Source: Gimibacter soli (GTDB taxonomy: Bacteria > Pseudomonadota > Alphaproteobacteria > Sphingomonadales > Kordiimonadaceae). From it: 64,000 nt of DNA. The notes beneath the pieces are model-generated. The model saw only the letters and a program-made list of their open reading frames with translations, ran no database searches and was not told where the DNA came from. Shown here piece by piece: positions 48,582 to 59,309 of the stretch. The DNA is taken from NCBI RefSeq assembly GCF_028463845.1, contig NZ_CP116805.1, positions 372,001 to 436,000 of the forward strand. The letters are read 5' to 3'. Position numbers and translations under genes: made by a program. Position 1 is the stretch's first letter, and the number at the start of each line of letters is the position of its first letter.

Positions 48582-48923
48582 TCAGAGCCGTTCCACCGGC
48601 GCGTCGGGCTCGAAGGTTGCGGCCCTGTCTTCAATTTCGACAATCCAGAGATCACTGTCCATCTGGCGGCGTTTGGCGATGCGCTCGTCTGCCGAAGCCT
48701 CGTTCTGGTCATCGGCGCCGAGCGGCCGCCAGACGGCGTTTCCGTCGAAATCGACAGCGCGTTCAAGCAGCCACACGCCTTTTGCAAAGCGGTTCACCTT
48801 GAGGAGAAGCCCGCCGCGTTCAGCGTCCCCCTTGTGGGCGATATAGGCCGGGCGGTCGCTGCTGAAGGCCGTGCGCACGATGGCGGCGGCATGCAGGGCG
48901 CTTGGCAGACGGTAGGATTGCAC
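48582..48923 (-). CDS. DUF1491 family protein
   Basis: The 113-residue product matches DUF1491, a small family mainly known from alphaproteobacteria: LPSALHAAAIVRTA, AYIAHKGDAERGGLLLKVNR, and a C-terminal segment ERIAKRRQMDSDLWIVEIED. The function is unknown. It lacks signal and membrane segments. The gene lies 11 bases downstream of a PilZ gene in the same direction and upstream of def. Confidence 0.85.
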   Translation of the reverse strand: MQSYRLPSALHAAAIVRTAFSSDRPAYIAHKGDAERGGLLLKVNRFAKGVWLLERAVDFDGNAVWRPLGADDQNEASADERIAKRRQMDSDLWIVEIEDRAATFEPDAPVERL

Positions 48924-48934
48924 GGGAAGAGCGC

Positions 48935-49288
48935 TTAATCAGGCGGATTATCGAGGCCGAGGACGGCAACACCCGAATGGAACATCTCGCGCACGCGGTC
49001 GGGGCCAACCTGGAAGGAAAGGCCAAGGCCCTGTTCGTTCGACCAGGATACGACCGAGGGGATACGCCCGCGCGAAGGAATATCGAGTACGACTTCGCTG
49101 CCCTCTTTCAGGGGAACATCAATGCGGAGGCGCGCACCGCCAAGCGATACGTTCCAGATCTGGCAGGAAAAGACATGCTTGCCAACCTCAAGCTTCGCCG
49201 GCCACAGGACATGGCGGCGGCTGAAATTGCGGCGCTTCGTCTGGCTTTCAGGCTTCACGGTTTCTGCCGGCACGGCATAGCTCCCCAA
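48935..49288 (-). CDS. PilZ-domain protein (copy 1)
   Basis: The 117-residue product is almost entirely one PilZ domain. The cyclic-di-GMP contact motifs are present: RxxxR as RNFSR near residue 20 and (D/N)xSxxG as NVSLGG. The remainder (ARLRIDVPLKEGSEVVLDIPSRGRIPSVVSWSNEQGLGLSF) is the six-strand barrel. It is likely a cytoplasmic c-di-GMP effector. It lies immediately downstream of a closely similar PilZ gene (copy 2), evidence of tandem duplication, and upstream of DUF1491. Confidence 0.92.
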   Translation of the reverse strand: MGSYAVPAETVKPESQTKRRNFSRRHVLWPAKLEVGKHVFSCQIWNVSLGGARLRIDVPLKEGSEVVLDIPSRGRIPSVVSWSNEQGLGLSFQVGPDRVREMFHSGVAVLGLDNPPD

Positions 49289-49359
49289 TCATCGCACTCG
49301 CCTGAGAGTATGCCCCAAAGGTTAAGCGAATCTGAATGATAAAAGTTGCGATAATCGGT

Positions 49360-49743
49360 TCAGGCCGTGCTGCCCGCCGGCTCCCCGCGACCGAGCCCCA
49401 AGGCTTCGGCGATATCTGCCAGCTGTTCGAACACGCGTGTTGGAGCATCCCTGAAGGAAAGGCCAAGGTCCGGCCCGCCTTGCCAGGCGACCGTCGCGGT
49501 GAAAGTGCCGCGAGAAGGAATATCAACAGTGATTTCAGTGCCTTCGGCGAGCGCCACGTCAGCGCCGGCACGTGCCCGCACGCCACCGAGCGACAGGTTG
49601 CGCAGGTGGCAATATCTAACCTGGCCACCAAGCCTGATGCTTGCCGGCCACAATATCGTCCGGCGCGTCCATTGACGTCGATTATCGAAATCTGCCGAGC
49701 CCTCACTGGCGCCCGGATCAACCCCTTGACCCATCGTTCTCAT
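49360..49743 (-). CDS. PilZ-domain protein (copy 2)
   Basis: The 127-residue product is one PilZ domain behind a short N-terminal leader. The motifs are RQWTR and NLSLGG, with ITVDIPSRGTFTATVAWQGGPDLGLSF matching copy 1 closely. Compared with copy 1 it is longer at the N-terminus (MRTMGQGVDPGASEGSADF) and Gly/Ala-richer at the C-terminus. I chose the ATG at 49743; the ribosome binding site is weak. The gap to copy 1 is 71 bases. It is divergent from the NtrC-class regulator gene. Confidence 0.9.
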   Translation of the reverse strand: MRTMGQGVDPGASEGSADFDNRRQWTRRTILWPASIRLGGQVRYCHLRNLSLGGVRARAGADVALAEGTEITVDIPSRGTFTATVAWQGGPDLGLSFRDAPTRVFEQLADIAEALGLGRGEPAGSTA

Positions 49744-49913
49744 GCCCGCATTTGGCCGGTTTTCCGGCCGATTCCCCCGTGTGAACCAAGTATAACGAAT
49801 TTTTAACGTTTGGCGACCGGCTTCATGCGGCTTGTGCAGATTTCCGGGACGGGCTACGACTTTTGAAGAGAGGGCCACCGCCCGACACGGTGGAAAGGAG
49901 GACCGTTCCCGCC

Positions 49914-51302
49914 ATGCCAAGCCGGCCGCGCATCCTGATTGTCGAGGACAGCCCGACGCTGAACCTGACCTATCAGGCCTATCTGAAGGAACTGGATGCC
50001 AATATGGTCGGCGCCTCGACGGGAGCGGAAGCACTGCAGGCCATCGAAAAATCCCTGCCCGCTGTTGTGCTGCTGGATCTTAAGCTCCCTGACATGGACG
50101 GGCAGGAAATCCTGAAAGTGCTGGCCGCCAAGCCGGTGCCGCCCAAGGTGATCGTCATCACGGCGCATGGCTCTGTCACCACCGCTGTGGACGCGATGCG
50201 CGCTGGCGCCACCGATTTTCTCCTGAAGCCCTTCACTGCCGAACGGCTCGTGACCACCACGCGGAACGCGCTTGAAATCCACCGGCTGGCCGGGCTTGTC
50301 GACAGCATGCGAGTGAAGCCCACGGGCGGGTTCGAGAAATTCATCGGCACCAGCCCCGCCATGAAGGCAGTTTACGGCATGATCCGCGACGCAGCCCCTA
50401 GCCGCGCCAGTGTGTTTGTGATGGGCGATTCCGGTACAGGCAAGGAACTGACCGCCGAAGCGATCCATGCCCTGAGCCCGCGCGCCGAGAAGCCTTTTGT
50501 CGCCATCAATTGCGCGGCGATACCATCGACCCTGATGGAAAGCGAGATTTTCGGCCACAAGCGCGGCGCCTTCACTGGCGCGATGGCCGACCATGTGGGG
50601 GCGGCAGTGCGTGCCGATGGTGGCACCCTGTTCCTTGATGAGCTTTGCGAAATCCCGCTCGATATCCAGGCGAAGCTGTTGCGGTTCCTGCAGTCGGGCG
50701 AGGTCCGTCCGCTCGGCTCCGCCGAGACCCGCTCGGTGAATGTGCGCTTCGTGTGCGCCACCAACCGCAACCCGTGGGAGGAAGTGGAAGCCGGACGGTT
50801 CCGGGAAGACCTGTTCTACCGCCTGCATGTGATCCCGATTCACATGCCCCCCCTGAAGGACCGCGCGACCGATGTGATCGCCATCGCGCAGTCCATGCTG
50901 AAACGTTTCGCAGCGGAGGAAAGCAAGGCCTTCACGGGCTTCTCTGCAGATGCAGAAGCGCTGCTGATGGCGCACACTTGGCCCGGCAACGTGCGGGAAC
51001 TCGGGAACGTGATCCAGTCGGCTGTGGTGCTGAATGACGGGCGGGAATTGACGGCCGCAATGCTTGATGGCCTGATCGGCCGCAGCCGGGCGCCCGCAAA
51101 ACCCTCAAGTGCCGCGGCAGCACCGGTGACGCCCGCGCCGCAGCCGGTGGTCAAGGCCGAGGACATCGTGCCACTTGCCGAAAGCGAGCGCCGCGCCATC
51201 GAAGCAGCCCTCGCTGCTTTCAAGGGAAAGGTGACGCCGGCTGCCAAGGCGCTCGGCGTCAATCCGTCAACGCTGTATCGCAAGATGAAAGAGTGGGGCT
51301 GA
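49914..51302 (+). CDS. NtrC-class sigma-54-dependent response regulator
   Basis: The 462-residue activator has three domains. The receiver has acidic pocket VEDSPT, phosphoacceptor Asp in VVLLDLKLPDMDG, and Lys in FLLKPF. The AAA+ domain has Walker A VMGDSGTGKELTAEAI, the sigma-54 contact loop GHKRGAFTGAM, Walker B GGTLFLDELCEI, and RFREDLFYRLHVIP. A Fis-type helix-turn-helix at the C-terminus has AAKALGVNPSTLYRKMKEWG. The ATG at 49914 lies 12 bases after AAGGAGG, a rather long spacing. No kinase gene adjoins it. LuxO is the closest well-known architecture. Promoters it controls cannot be told from here. Confidence 0.94.
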   Translation: MPSRPRILIVEDSPTLNLTYQAYLKELDANMVGASTGAEALQAIEKSLPAVVLLDLKLPDMDGQEILKVLAAKPVPPKVIVITAHGSVTTAVDAMRAGATDFLLKPFTAERLVTTTRNALEIHRLAGLVDSMRVKPTGGFEKFIGTSPAMKAVYGMIRDAAPSRASVFVMGDSGTGKELTAEAIHALSPRAEKPFVAINCAAIPSTLMESEIFGHKRGAFTGAMADHVGAAVRADGGTLFLDELCEIPLDIQAKLLRFLQSGEVRPLGSAETRSVNVRFVCATNRNPWEEVEAGRFREDLFYRLHVIPIHMPPLKDRATDVIAIAQSMLKRFAAEESKAFTGFSADAEALLMAHTWPGNVRELGNVIQSAVVLNDGRELTAAMLDGLIGRSRAPAKPSSAAAAPVTPAPQPVVKAEDIVPLAESERRAIEAALAAFKGKVTPAAKALGVNPSTLYRKMKEWG

Positions 51303-51315
51303 GGCGCCCCGCTCC

Positions 51316-53619
51316 TTACTCGCCGCTGTCTTCTTCGGCTGCTTCGTCGGCCTCGAGCATATGGGCGGCACTTGCAGCAAGGGCAGCCATATTCACAAGA
51401 TCGGACGTTGTCGAGGTCATGCGCGCGATCTGCACCGATTTCGACAGGCCCAGAAGCATCGGACCAACCACCTTGCCGCCGCCGATTTCCGCCAGAAGCT
51501 TGTAGCTGATGTTGGCCGAATGCAGGGCCGGCATGATCAGGATGTTGGCAGGCGCCGTCAGCCGCATGAAGGGATAGAGCGACATCAGGTCCTTGTTCAG
51601 GGCCACATCGGCCTGCATTTCGCCGTCATATTCGAAATTCACGTCGCGCTCATCGAGGATATGCACGGCTTCGCGCACGCTTTCCGTCTTGTCCGAGGGC
51701 GGATTGCCGAAGTTCGAGAAGGACAGGAAGGCCACGCGCGGTTCATGCCCCATGCGGCGCACGAAATCGGCGCTCATTTCGGCAATCGTCGCCAGCTGCT
51801 CGCCGGTCGGACGGTCATTGACCGTGCTGTCGGCAATGAAAACCGTCCGCGACTTGGTGACCATCACCGACAGGCCGAAGGCAAGCTTGCCGGGCAGCGG
51901 ATCGATCACGCGCTTGATATTCTTGAGGCCGCGCCAATATTGCCGCGTCAGGCCCGTGACCATCGCATCGGCGTCGCCTGTCGCCACCATGCAGGCGGAG
52001 AAGACGTTCCGGTCGCGGTTCACATAGCGCTGGATATCACGCAACAGGAAGCCGCGGCGGTTGAGCCGCTTGTAGAGAAGGTCGATATAGGCGTCCTTGT
52101 TGGGGCTGTTGGCGGCATTGACGATTTCGATGCCGTCATCTTCGACGCCCATCTCGCGAAGCTTCTCGCGGATCGGCGCTTCATAGCCCACCAGCACCGG
52201 AATGCCGTAGCCGTTGTTCTTGAAGCTGATCGCCGCACGCAGAACCTTGTCTTCCTCGGCCTCGGCAAACACCACGCGCTTTTTCGGGCGGCGCTGCAGG
52301 TCCTCAAGGATCAGCGACAGGGTCGACGCCGTCGGGTCAAGACGGGCCGAAAGCTCCTGCCCGTAGGCCTCGAGGTCCTCGATCGGCTTCCGGGCAACCC
52401 CCGTGTCCATCGCGGCCTTGGCCACCGCCATCGGCACGGCCTTGATAAGGCGCGGGTCGAAAGGCGCTGGGATGATATAATCGGGGCCGAAGTGCGGGCG
52501 CGCGCCACCATAGGCAGCTGCCACTTCATCCGGCACTTCCTCGCGGGCGAGCTCGGCAATAGCTTTCGCCGCCGCGATCTTCATTTCCTCGTTGATGGTC
52601 CGCGCACGCACATCCAGCGCCCCCCGGAAGATATAGGGGAAGCCGAGGACGTTGTTCACCTGGTTCGGATAGTCCGAACGGCCGGTTGCGATGATCGCAT
52701 CCGTGCGCACTTCAAGCACTTCTTCAGGCGTGATTTCGGGATCGGGGTTCGACATGGCGAAGACGATCGGCCGCGCATTCATCGAGGCGATCATTTCCTT
52801 CGTCACCGCGCCCTTGGCGGCAAGGCCGAGGACAACATCGGCGCCGACCATGGCTTCTTCCAGCGTGCGGGCATCGGTACTCACCGCATGGGCCGATTTC
52901 CACTGGTTCATGCCTTCTTCGCGGCCGGTATAGATCACCCCGGTGCGGTCCACCATGATGACATTCTCATGCGGCATACCCATCGCCTTGATGAGTTCGA
53001 CGCAGGCGATGCAGGCGGCACCAGCGCCGATGGCCACCATCTTAGTGTCCTTCAGCGACCGACCGGTCAGATGCAGCGCATTCACAAGACCGGCAGCCGA
53101 GATGATCGCGGTGCCATGCTGGTCATCGTGGAAAACCGGAATATCCATCAGCTCGCGCAGGCGCTGCTCGATGATGAAGCAGGACGGCGCGCCGATATCT
53201 TCAAGGTTGATACCGCCGAACGAAGGGCCGAGAAGCTTCACGCAGTTCACGAACTCGTCGATATCCTCGGTATCAACTTCAAGGTCGATACTGTCCACAT
53301 CGGCGAACCGCTTGAAGAGGACGGCCTTGCCTTCCATCACCGGCTTCGATGCCTGGGCGCCGAGGTTACCAAGGCCAAGGATTGCCGTACCGTTCGAGAT
53401 GACGGCCACAAGGTTGCCCTTGGTGGTGTAATCATAGGCCGTATCCGGGTCTTCCGCGATCTTCAGGACGGGCACGGCAACGCCGGGGCTGTAAGCCAGC
53501 GAAAGGTCGCGCTGGGTGGCGACAGGTTTCGTCGGCGTGATCTCCAGCTTGCCGGGACGACCGGCGGCATGGAAACGCAGGGCTTCAGCTTCGGTAAACT
53601 TGGTGGGTTTGTTTGTCAT
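51316..53619 (-). CDS. maeB: NADP-dependent malic enzyme with phosphotransacetylase-like domain
   Basis: The 767-residue enzyme decarboxylates malate to pyruvate. The N-terminal catalytic domain has the tyrosine region [16 protein letters not shown] and [15 protein letters not shown], followed by DDQHGTAII. The NAD(P)-binding fold has [15 protein letters not shown]. The C-terminal ~330 residues (from about [20 protein letters not shown]) are a phosphotransacetylase-like domain that lacks its own activity but senses acetyl-CoA, as in MaeB. I chose the ATG at 53619; the longer in-frame start overlaps the mutS region. It is divergent from mutS. Confidence 0.95.
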   Translation of the reverse strand: MTNKPTKFTEAEALRFHAAGRPGKLEITPTKPVATQRDLSLAYSPGVAVPVLKIAEDPDTAYDYTTKGNLVAVISNGTAILGLGNLGAQASKPVMEGKAVLFKRFADVDSIDLEVDTEDIDEFVNCVKLLGPSFGGINLEDIGAPSCFIIEQRLRELMDIPVFHDDQHGTAIISAAGLVNALHLTGRSLKDTKMVAIGAGAACIACVELIKAMGMPHENVIMVDRTGVIYTGREEGMNQWKSAHAVSTDARTLEEAMVGADVVLGLAAKGAVTKEMIASMNARPIVFAMSNPDPEITPEEVLEVRTDAIIATGRSDYPNQVNNVLGFPYIFRGALDVRARTINEEMKIAAAKAIAELAREEVPDEVAAAYGGARPHFGPDYIIPAPFDPRLIKAVPMAVAKAAMDTGVARKPIEDLEAYGQELSARLDPTASTLSLILEDLQRRPKKRVVFAEAEEDKVLRAAISFKNNGYGIPVLVGYEAPIREKLREMGVEDDGIEIVNAANSPNKDAYIDLLYKRLNRRGFLLRDIQRYVNRDRNVFSACMVATGDADAMVTGLTRQYWRGLKNIKRVIDPLPGKLAFGLSVMVTKSRTVFIADSTVNDRPTGEQLATIAEMSADFVRRMGHEPRVAFLSFSNFGNPPSDKTESVREAVHILDERDVNFEYDGEMQADVALNKDLMSLYPFMRLTAPANILIMPALHSANISYKLLAEIGGGKVVGPMLLGLSKSVQIARMTSTTSDLVNMAALAASAAHMLEADEAAEEDSGE

Positions 53620-53810
53620 CGCGACAGCCTGTACTTGTTTATGGCGGGTGCGGCCGGAATGCTCTAGAAAGCGAAACAGGATGCTGGGGCTTTCATGGGG
53701 CATACTATGACCGCCCTTTCGAGACAACTGAAATCGGGACGCGAAGGTTGCGCCCGGCAGGTACGATCTGGGACTATGGACTGATGGACGGACAATCAAA
53801 GGCAAGCGCG

Positions 53811-56522
53811 ATGAATGAAGACAATGGTACCGCTAACAGCGGCGCCGGCGAGCCGCTTGACCTTTCGGGCGCCACGCCGATGATGGTCCAGTATATGGAA
53901 ATCAAGGCCGCCTACCCGGATTGCCTGCTGTTTTACCGCATGGGCGACTTTTACGAGCTCTTCTTCCGCGATGCCGAACAGGCCGCCGAAGCGCTCGATA
54001 TCACCCTCACCAAACGCGGCAAGCATCTGGGCGAGGATATCCCCATGTGCGGCGTGCCGGTGCATTCGGCCGAAATGTATCTCGCCCGCCTCATCCGCAA
54101 ATCCTTCAAGGTGGCCGTGTGCGAGCAGGTGGAGGACCCGGCGGAAGCCAAGAAGCGTGGCTCCAAATCGGTTGTGAAGCGCGATGTGGTGCGGCTTGTC
54201 ACCCCCGGTACGATCACCGAGGACGGCCTCCTGGACGCCCGCCGCGCCAACTATATCGTCGCCCTTGGCCGCGCGCAGAACGCCCTGTCGCTGGCAGTCG
54301 CCGATATGTCGACCGGCGAGTTTTTCCTCGCACCCACCAAGGCCGGGCGGCTGGACGCCGATCTTGCCCGCCTGTCGCCAGGTGAATTGCTGATCGCGCC
54401 CGATCTGATGAAGGACGAGACGATTGCCACGGCGCTTTTCGACTGGCGCAGCATCACCTCGCCGCTCGATGCCCGCCATTTTGACAGCACCGACGGCACC
54501 GCGCGCCTGAAGGCACTGTTTGACGTGGCGACCCTTGACGGTTTCGCCAGTTTCGACCGCGCCGACCTCGCCGCCGCCGGGGCGCTTCTCTATTATCTTG
54601 AGGATACCCAGAAGGGCCAGCTGCCCCATCTGTTCCCGCCGCGCCGCCTGAATGCGGGCGAAACGATGATGATCGACGCGGCCACGCGGCGGAGCCTCGA
54701 ACTGACGCGGACCCAGACGGGCGAGGCCGATGGCAGCCTTCTGTCGGTCATCGACCGGACGGTAACGGGCGCCGGCGCGCGGCTCCTGATGAAGCGGCTT
54801 TCGGCACCGCTGACCAACCCGGACGCTGTTGCCTCGCGCCTTGATGCGGTTGAACACCTGATCGAGCGACCGAGCCTGCGCCACTCCATGCGGGCCGCAC
54901 TCAGGGCGGCGCCAGACATGGAACGGGCACTTGCCCGCCTGTCGCTCGGGCGCGGTGGTCCACGCGATCTTCTGGGTATCCGCGAAGGGCTCGAGGCCGC
55001 CCACGCCATCCGGCAGGAGCTTCTGACCGTCAGCGAGGCGATCGAACGCCTGCCAGACGAGATGACCGAAGCCATGCGCGACCTTGGCAGCCATCACGAG
55101 CTGACGGCAGAACTTGGCCGTGCCATCGTGGCCGAACCACCGCTTCTGGCACGCGACGGCGGTTTCATCGCAGCCGGCTATGACGCCAAGCTTGATGAGT
55201 TCCGCACGCTCCGCGACGAAAGCCGCCGCCTGATCGCCGGGCTTGAAGGCGACTATCAGACCCTGACCGGTATTTCTGGGCTGAAGATTCGCCACAATAA
55301 CGTCCTCGGCTTCCATGTGGATGTGACCGCCAAGCATGCCGACAAGCTGATGACGGCCCCCTTGTCGGATACCTTCATTCACCGGCAGACGCTGGCGAAC
55401 GCTGTGCGCTTCTCAACAACCGAGCTCGCGAAGCTCGCCGGGCGCATTTCGGAAGCCGCCGACCGCGCACTGGCGCTGGAGACCGAGATTTTCGAAAGCC
55501 TCACCAAGGCTGTCCTGTCGCTCAGTGACCCTATCGCGCTCGCAGCCGATGCGCTGGCCCGCCTTGATGTGGCCGCAGCGCTCGCCGAACTTGCCGAAGC
55601 GGAAAACTGGTGCCGCCCCACGGTCGATGACAGCCTCGCCTTCCATATCGAGGCAGGCCGCCACCCGGTGGTGGAACGTGCATTGAAGAAATCGCGCGAG
55701 ACGACTTTTGTTGCGAACGACTGCGATCTAAACCCCGATGATCGGCTGTGGCTGATCACCGGCCCCAACATGGCCGGTAAATCGACCTTCCTCAGGCAGA
55801 ATGCGCTGATTGCCATTCTGGCCCAGATGGGCTCCTACGTGCCCGCCGCACGCGCCCACGTGGGGATTGTGGACCGGTTGTTCAGCCGGGTCGGGGCGTC
55901 CGACGATCTCGCCCATGGCCGCTCGACCTTCATGGTCGAAATGGTGGAAACCGCCGCGATCCTCAATCAGGCGGGGCCCAAATCGCTCGTGATCCTTGAC
56001 GAGATCGGGCGCGGTACGGCGACCTATGACGGGCTTTCGATTGCCTGGGCCGCTGTTGAAAACCTCCATAATATCAACCAGTCGCGCGCGCTGTTCGCCA
56101 CGCACTATCATGAACTGACGGCCCTCAAGGAAACGCTCGAGAGCCTGTCGCTCTGGTCCATGAAGGTGCGCGAGTGGAAGGGCGACGTGGTGTTCCTGCA
56201 TGAAGTGGCGAAGGGCGCTGCCGACCGGTCCTATGGTATCCAGGTCGCCAAGCTTGCCGGCTTGCCGCCGCGCGTGATAGCCCGTGCCCGGCAAGTGCTG
56301 TCGCATCTCGAGACCACCGACAAGGGCGACAAGGCCCGGGGCCTTGTCACCGATTTGCCGCTTTTCCAGTCGATACCCGAGCGCGGCACAAGTGCGGGGC
56401 CGCACGGCGCCCCGAGCGAAATGGAAGCGAAACTGAAGGAGATCAACCCTGATCTCCTGACCCCGCGCGAAGCGCTTGACCTTCTCTATGCGCTCAAGGA
56501 CCTGTCGAAGGAGACACCATGA
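53811..56522 (+). CDS. mutS: DNA mismatch repair protein MutS
   Basis: The 903-residue protein recognises mismatches. The N-terminal mismatch-binding motif Phe-x-Glu is seen in [11 protein letters not shown]. Walker A is [15 protein letters not shown], Walker [22 protein letters not shown], and the C-terminal helix-turn-helix lies near [21 protein letters not shown] chose the ATG at 53811 because AAAGG lies eight bases upstream; the ATG at 53784 is an alternative. Its last codons overlap the glnD start by 4 bases. Confidence 0.96.
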   Translation: MNEDNGTANSGAGEPLDLSGATPMMVQYMEIKAAYPDCLLFYRMGDFYELFFRDAEQAAEALDITLTKRGKHLGEDIPMCGVPVHSAEMYLARLIRKSFKVAVCEQVEDPAEAKKRGSKSVVKRDVVRLVTPGTITEDGLLDARRANYIVALGRAQNALSLAVADMSTGEFFLAPTKAGRLDADLARLSPGELLIAPDLMKDETIATALFDWRSITSPLDARHFDSTDGTARLKALFDVATLDGFASFDRADLAAAGALLYYLEDTQKGQLPHLFPPRRLNAGETMMIDAATRRSLELTRTQTGEADGSLLSVIDRTVTGAGARLLMKRLSAPLTNPDAVASRLDAVEHLIERPSLRHSMRAALRAAPDMERALARLSLGRGGPRDLLGIREGLEAAHAIRQELLTVSEAIERLPDEMTEAMRDLGSHHELTAELGRAIVAEPPLLARDGGFIAAGYDAKLDEFRTLRDESRRLIAGLEGDYQTLTGISGLKIRHNNVLGFHVDVTAKHADKLMTAPLSDTFIHRQTLANAVRFSTTELAKLAGRISEAADRALALETEIFESLTKAVLSLSDPIALAADALARLDVAAALAELAEAENWCRPTVDDSLAFHIEAGRHPVVERALKKSRETTFVANDCDLNPDDRLWLITGPNMAGKSTFLRQNALIAILAQMGSYVPAARAHVGIVDRLFSRVGASDDLAHGRSTFMVEMVETAAILNQAGPKSLVILDEIGRGTATYDGLSIAWAAVENLHNINQSRALFATHYHELTALKETLESLSLWSMKVREWKGDVVFLHEVAKGAADRSYGIQVAKLAGLPPRVIARARQVLSHLETTDKGDKARGLVTDLPLFQSIPERGTSAGPHGAPSEMEAKLKEINPDLLTPREALDLLYALKDLSKETP

Positions 56523-59287
56523 CGGTCAGGAACCGCCGCGGCATCATCAACCGGAAAGACCTTGTCGCCGCGCTTGAGGCGATGGTCGAAACCGTCCCGC
56601 AGGCGGACTGGCAAGCCGAACTGGTGCGTCACCTGAAGGGCGCCCACAAGGCCGGCTGGGCCGAGGTCAAACGCCGTTTTGTCGACGAAGGCGACAAGGG
56701 CCGCGACAGCGCCGAGGCGCTGGCCTATCTGATGGACCAGATATTGGTCACCCTCGCCGATTTCGTGACAACGCATGTCTACCCGCTGTCGAACCCGACG
56801 GCATCGGAGCGTCTGGCACTTGTCGCCGTTGGCGGATACGGGCGCGGCGAACTGGCGCCGTTTTCGGATATCGATCTGCTGTTCCTCATCCCCTACAAGG
56901 CTACCGCATGGGCTGAACAGGTGGCGGAATATACCCTTTATGTGCTCTGGGATCTTGGCCTGAAGGTCGGCCACGCGACCCGCAGCCCCGAGGATTGCTG
57001 GCGTCTTGCCAAGGAAGACCTGACGATCAAGACATCGCTTCTGGAATCGCGCTTCCTGTGGGGGGATGAACCCCTGTTCAATGCCGCCGCCAAGGGCTTC
57101 ATCCGGCGGGTTGTCACCGGCACCGGCCCGGCTTTTGTGGAAGCCAAGCTCGCCGAACGCGACAGTCGCCACCAGAAGCTTGGCGACAGCCGCTATGTGG
57201 TGGAACCGAACATCAAGGAAGGCAAGGGGGGCCTCCGGGACCTTCATACCCTCTGGTGGATCGCGCGGTATCTGTATGGCGGCATTGAGAAGCTGAAGAT
57301 CGAGGCCGGCGGGGTATTGACCGACCGCGAATTCAAACAGTTCGCCAAGGCTGAAAGCTTCCTCTGGACCGTGCGGGTGGCGCTTCACTATCTCGCCGGT
57401 CGCGCCGAGGAACGCCTGACGTTTGACCTGCAGCGCGCACTGGCCGACATGCTGCAATATAAGGCGCACCCCGGGGCATCGGGCGTCGAGCGCTTCATGA
57501 AGCATTATTTCCTGACCGCCAAACAGGTGGGGGACCTGACCCGCATCTTCTGCGCCGTACTTGAAGACCGGCACCAGAAAAAGTCGCTGTTATCGCGCCT
57601 CCGCCGCAAGAAAACGATCCAGGGCTTCGCCATCGATGCCGGGCGGCTGAGCATTGTAGGCCCGGACGACTTCAAGGATGACCCGACCGCGATGGTCCGC
57701 ATTTTCGCGGTGGCGGACCGGGAGGGGCTGGATATCCACCCTGATGCCTTGCGCGCCATCCAGCGGCATCTGTCGCGCATCACCGAAAAGGTACGGAACG
57801 ACGCGCAGGCGAACGAGGATTTCCTGTCGGTCCTTGCCAGCATGAAAGACGGCGAGGTGAACCTTCGCCGCATGAACGAAGCCGGTGTGTTCGGCCAGTT
57901 CATCCCGGATTTCGGCCGCGTGGTCGCCCAGATGCAGTTCGACATGTATCACCATTATACGGTGGACGAACACACGATCCGCGCCATCGGACTACTGTCG
58001 CGCATCGAAAAAGGCGAGCTCAAATCCGATCACCCGCTGTCATCGGACGTGATCCAGAAGGTGATTAGCCGCCGCGTTCTTTATGTCGCGGTGCTTCTGC
58101 ATGATGTGGCCAAGGGCCGGGGCGGCGACCATTCGATTGTGGGTGCCGAGGTTGCCGAAAAGCTTTGCCCGCGCCTCGGGCTCAAACCCGCTGAGACCGA
58201 AACCGTTGCCTGGCTGGTGCGCTGGCACCTGTTGATGAGCCACACGGCTTTCAAGCGCGACCTTTCGGACCACAAGACGATCCTCGATTTCTGCGCCGTG
58301 GTGAAAAGCCCCGAAAGACTGCGGCTTCTCCTCGTCCTTACCGTTGTTGATATCCGGGCGGTCGGCCCCGGCGTGTGGAACGGCTGGAAAGGCCAGCTGT
58401 TGCGCGATCTTTATTATGCGGCCGAGGAAGTCCTCCTTGCCGGCCACGCCACCACGGGCCGCAATGCCCGCGTGGCCGCGCGCAAGGAAACCGTCCGCGA
58501 ACGCCTGAAGGACTGGAGCGACCGCCGCTTCAAGGCACATGCCGACCGTATGCTTGACGCCTACTGGATCGCCGAGGACGACGACACAATCGTCCAGAAT
58601 GCCGAACTGATCCGCAAGACCGACGACAAGAAGCAGCTTCTGGGCGTTGTCGCCCGCGTCGAGCCCACGCAGGATATGACCCAGGTATCGGTCTATACCG
58701 AAGACCATCCCGGCCTGTTCGCGCGGATTGCCGGGGCGCTCGGTATCGCCGGCGCCTCGATCATGGGTGCCAAGATCCACACCAGCCGTGACGGCATGGC
58801 CATCGACAATTTCATTGTCCAGAGCCTCGATGGCAGCGCCTTTGACGGTCGCCGCCAGCTCGACAAGCTTGAAGGCATCATTCTCGACACCCTCGGCGGC
58901 AATGTGATGCCGAAGGAGCAGCTGCAGAAACGCCGCATCCTTGGCCGCCACACCGACAGTTTCGAAATCGAATCCGTGATCCTGATCGATAACCGCGCCT
59001 CCAACTGGTCAACCGTGATCGAGGTGAATGCGAAGGACAGGCCGGGCCTTCTCTATGACCTCGCCTATGCGCTTTACCGCCTGAAGCTTTCGATCTTCTC
59101 GGCGCATGTGGCGACCTACGGCGAGCGCGCGGTGGACGTTTTCTATGTGCGCGACCTTGTCGGCCAGAAGATCACCAACAAGGTGCGGCTGAGGAACATC
59201 GAAGCCAAGCTGCAACGTGCCGCAGACGGCCTGCCCATTTTCGAGAAGGACGACAGCATGAGCGCCGTCCTCGAGATCGATATCTGA
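56519..59287 (+). CDS. glnD: Protein-PII uridylyltransferase/uridylyl-removing enzyme
   Basis: The 922-residue bifunctional enzyme senses glutamine and modifies PII. The N-terminal nucleotidyltransferase has [19 protein letters not shown] with the D-x-D pair. The HD hydrolase has [15 protein letters not shown]. Two C-terminal ACT domains (from about residue 720) bind glutamine: [22 protein letters not shown] and [23 protein letters not shown]. It links with gltBD, ptsN and rpoN elsewhere in the window. It overlaps mutS by 4 bases. Confidence 0.97.
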   Translation: MTVRNRRGIINRKDLVAALEAMVETVPQADWQAELVRHLKGAHKAGWAEVKRRFVDEGDKGRDSAEALAYLMDQILVTLADFVTTHVYPLSNPTASERLALVAVGGYGRGELAPFSDIDLLFLIPYKATAWAEQVAEYTLYVLWDLGLKVGHATRSPEDCWRLAKEDLTIKTSLLESRFLWGDEPLFNAAAKGFIRRVVTGTGPAFVEAKLAERDSRHQKLGDSRYVVEPNIKEGKGGLRDLHTLWWIARYLYGGIEKLKIEAGGVLTDREFKQFAKAESFLWTVRVALHYLAGRAEERLTFDLQRALADMLQYKAHPGASGVERFMKHYFLTAKQVGDLTRIFCAVLEDRHQKKSLLSRLRRKKTIQGFAIDAGRLSIVGPDDFKDDPTAMVRIFAVADREGLDIHPDALRAIQRHLSRITEKVRNDAQANEDFLSVLASMKDGEVNLRRMNEAGVFGQFIPDFGRVVAQMQFDMYHHYTVDEHTIRAIGLLSRIEKGELKSDHPLSSDVIQKVISRRVLYVAVLLHDVAKGRGGDHSIVGAEVAEKLCPRLGLKPAETETVAWLVRWHLLMSHTAFKRDLSDHKTILDFCAVVKSPERLRLLLVLTVVDIRAVGPGVWNGWKGQLLRDLYYAAEEVLLAGHATTGRNARVAARKETVRERLKDWSDRRFKAHADRMLDAYWIAEDDDTIVQNAELIRKTDDKKQLLGVVARVEPTQDMTQVSVYTEDHPGLFARIAGALGIAGASIMGAKIHTSRDGMAIDNFIVQSLDGSAFDGRRQLDKLEGIILDTLGGNVMPKEQLQKRRILGRHTDSFEIESVILIDNRASNWSTVIEVNAKDRPGLLYDLAYALYRLKLSIFSAHVATYGERAVDVFYVRDLVGQKITNKVRLRNIEAKLQRAADGLPIFEKDDSMSAVLEIDI

Positions 59288-59309
59288 GTTTCCCGATGAG
59301 AAGCCGTCC

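Noticed and set aside
51361-53667. A 768-codon plus-strand frame opposite maeB
   Set aside because: Shadow of the malic enzyme gene, whose motifs and length are certain.
53613-53783. N-terminal extension of mutS reaching over the maeB start
   Set aside because: The residues have no similarity to MutS and would make two divergent genes overlap. ATG at 53811 has a better ribosome binding site.
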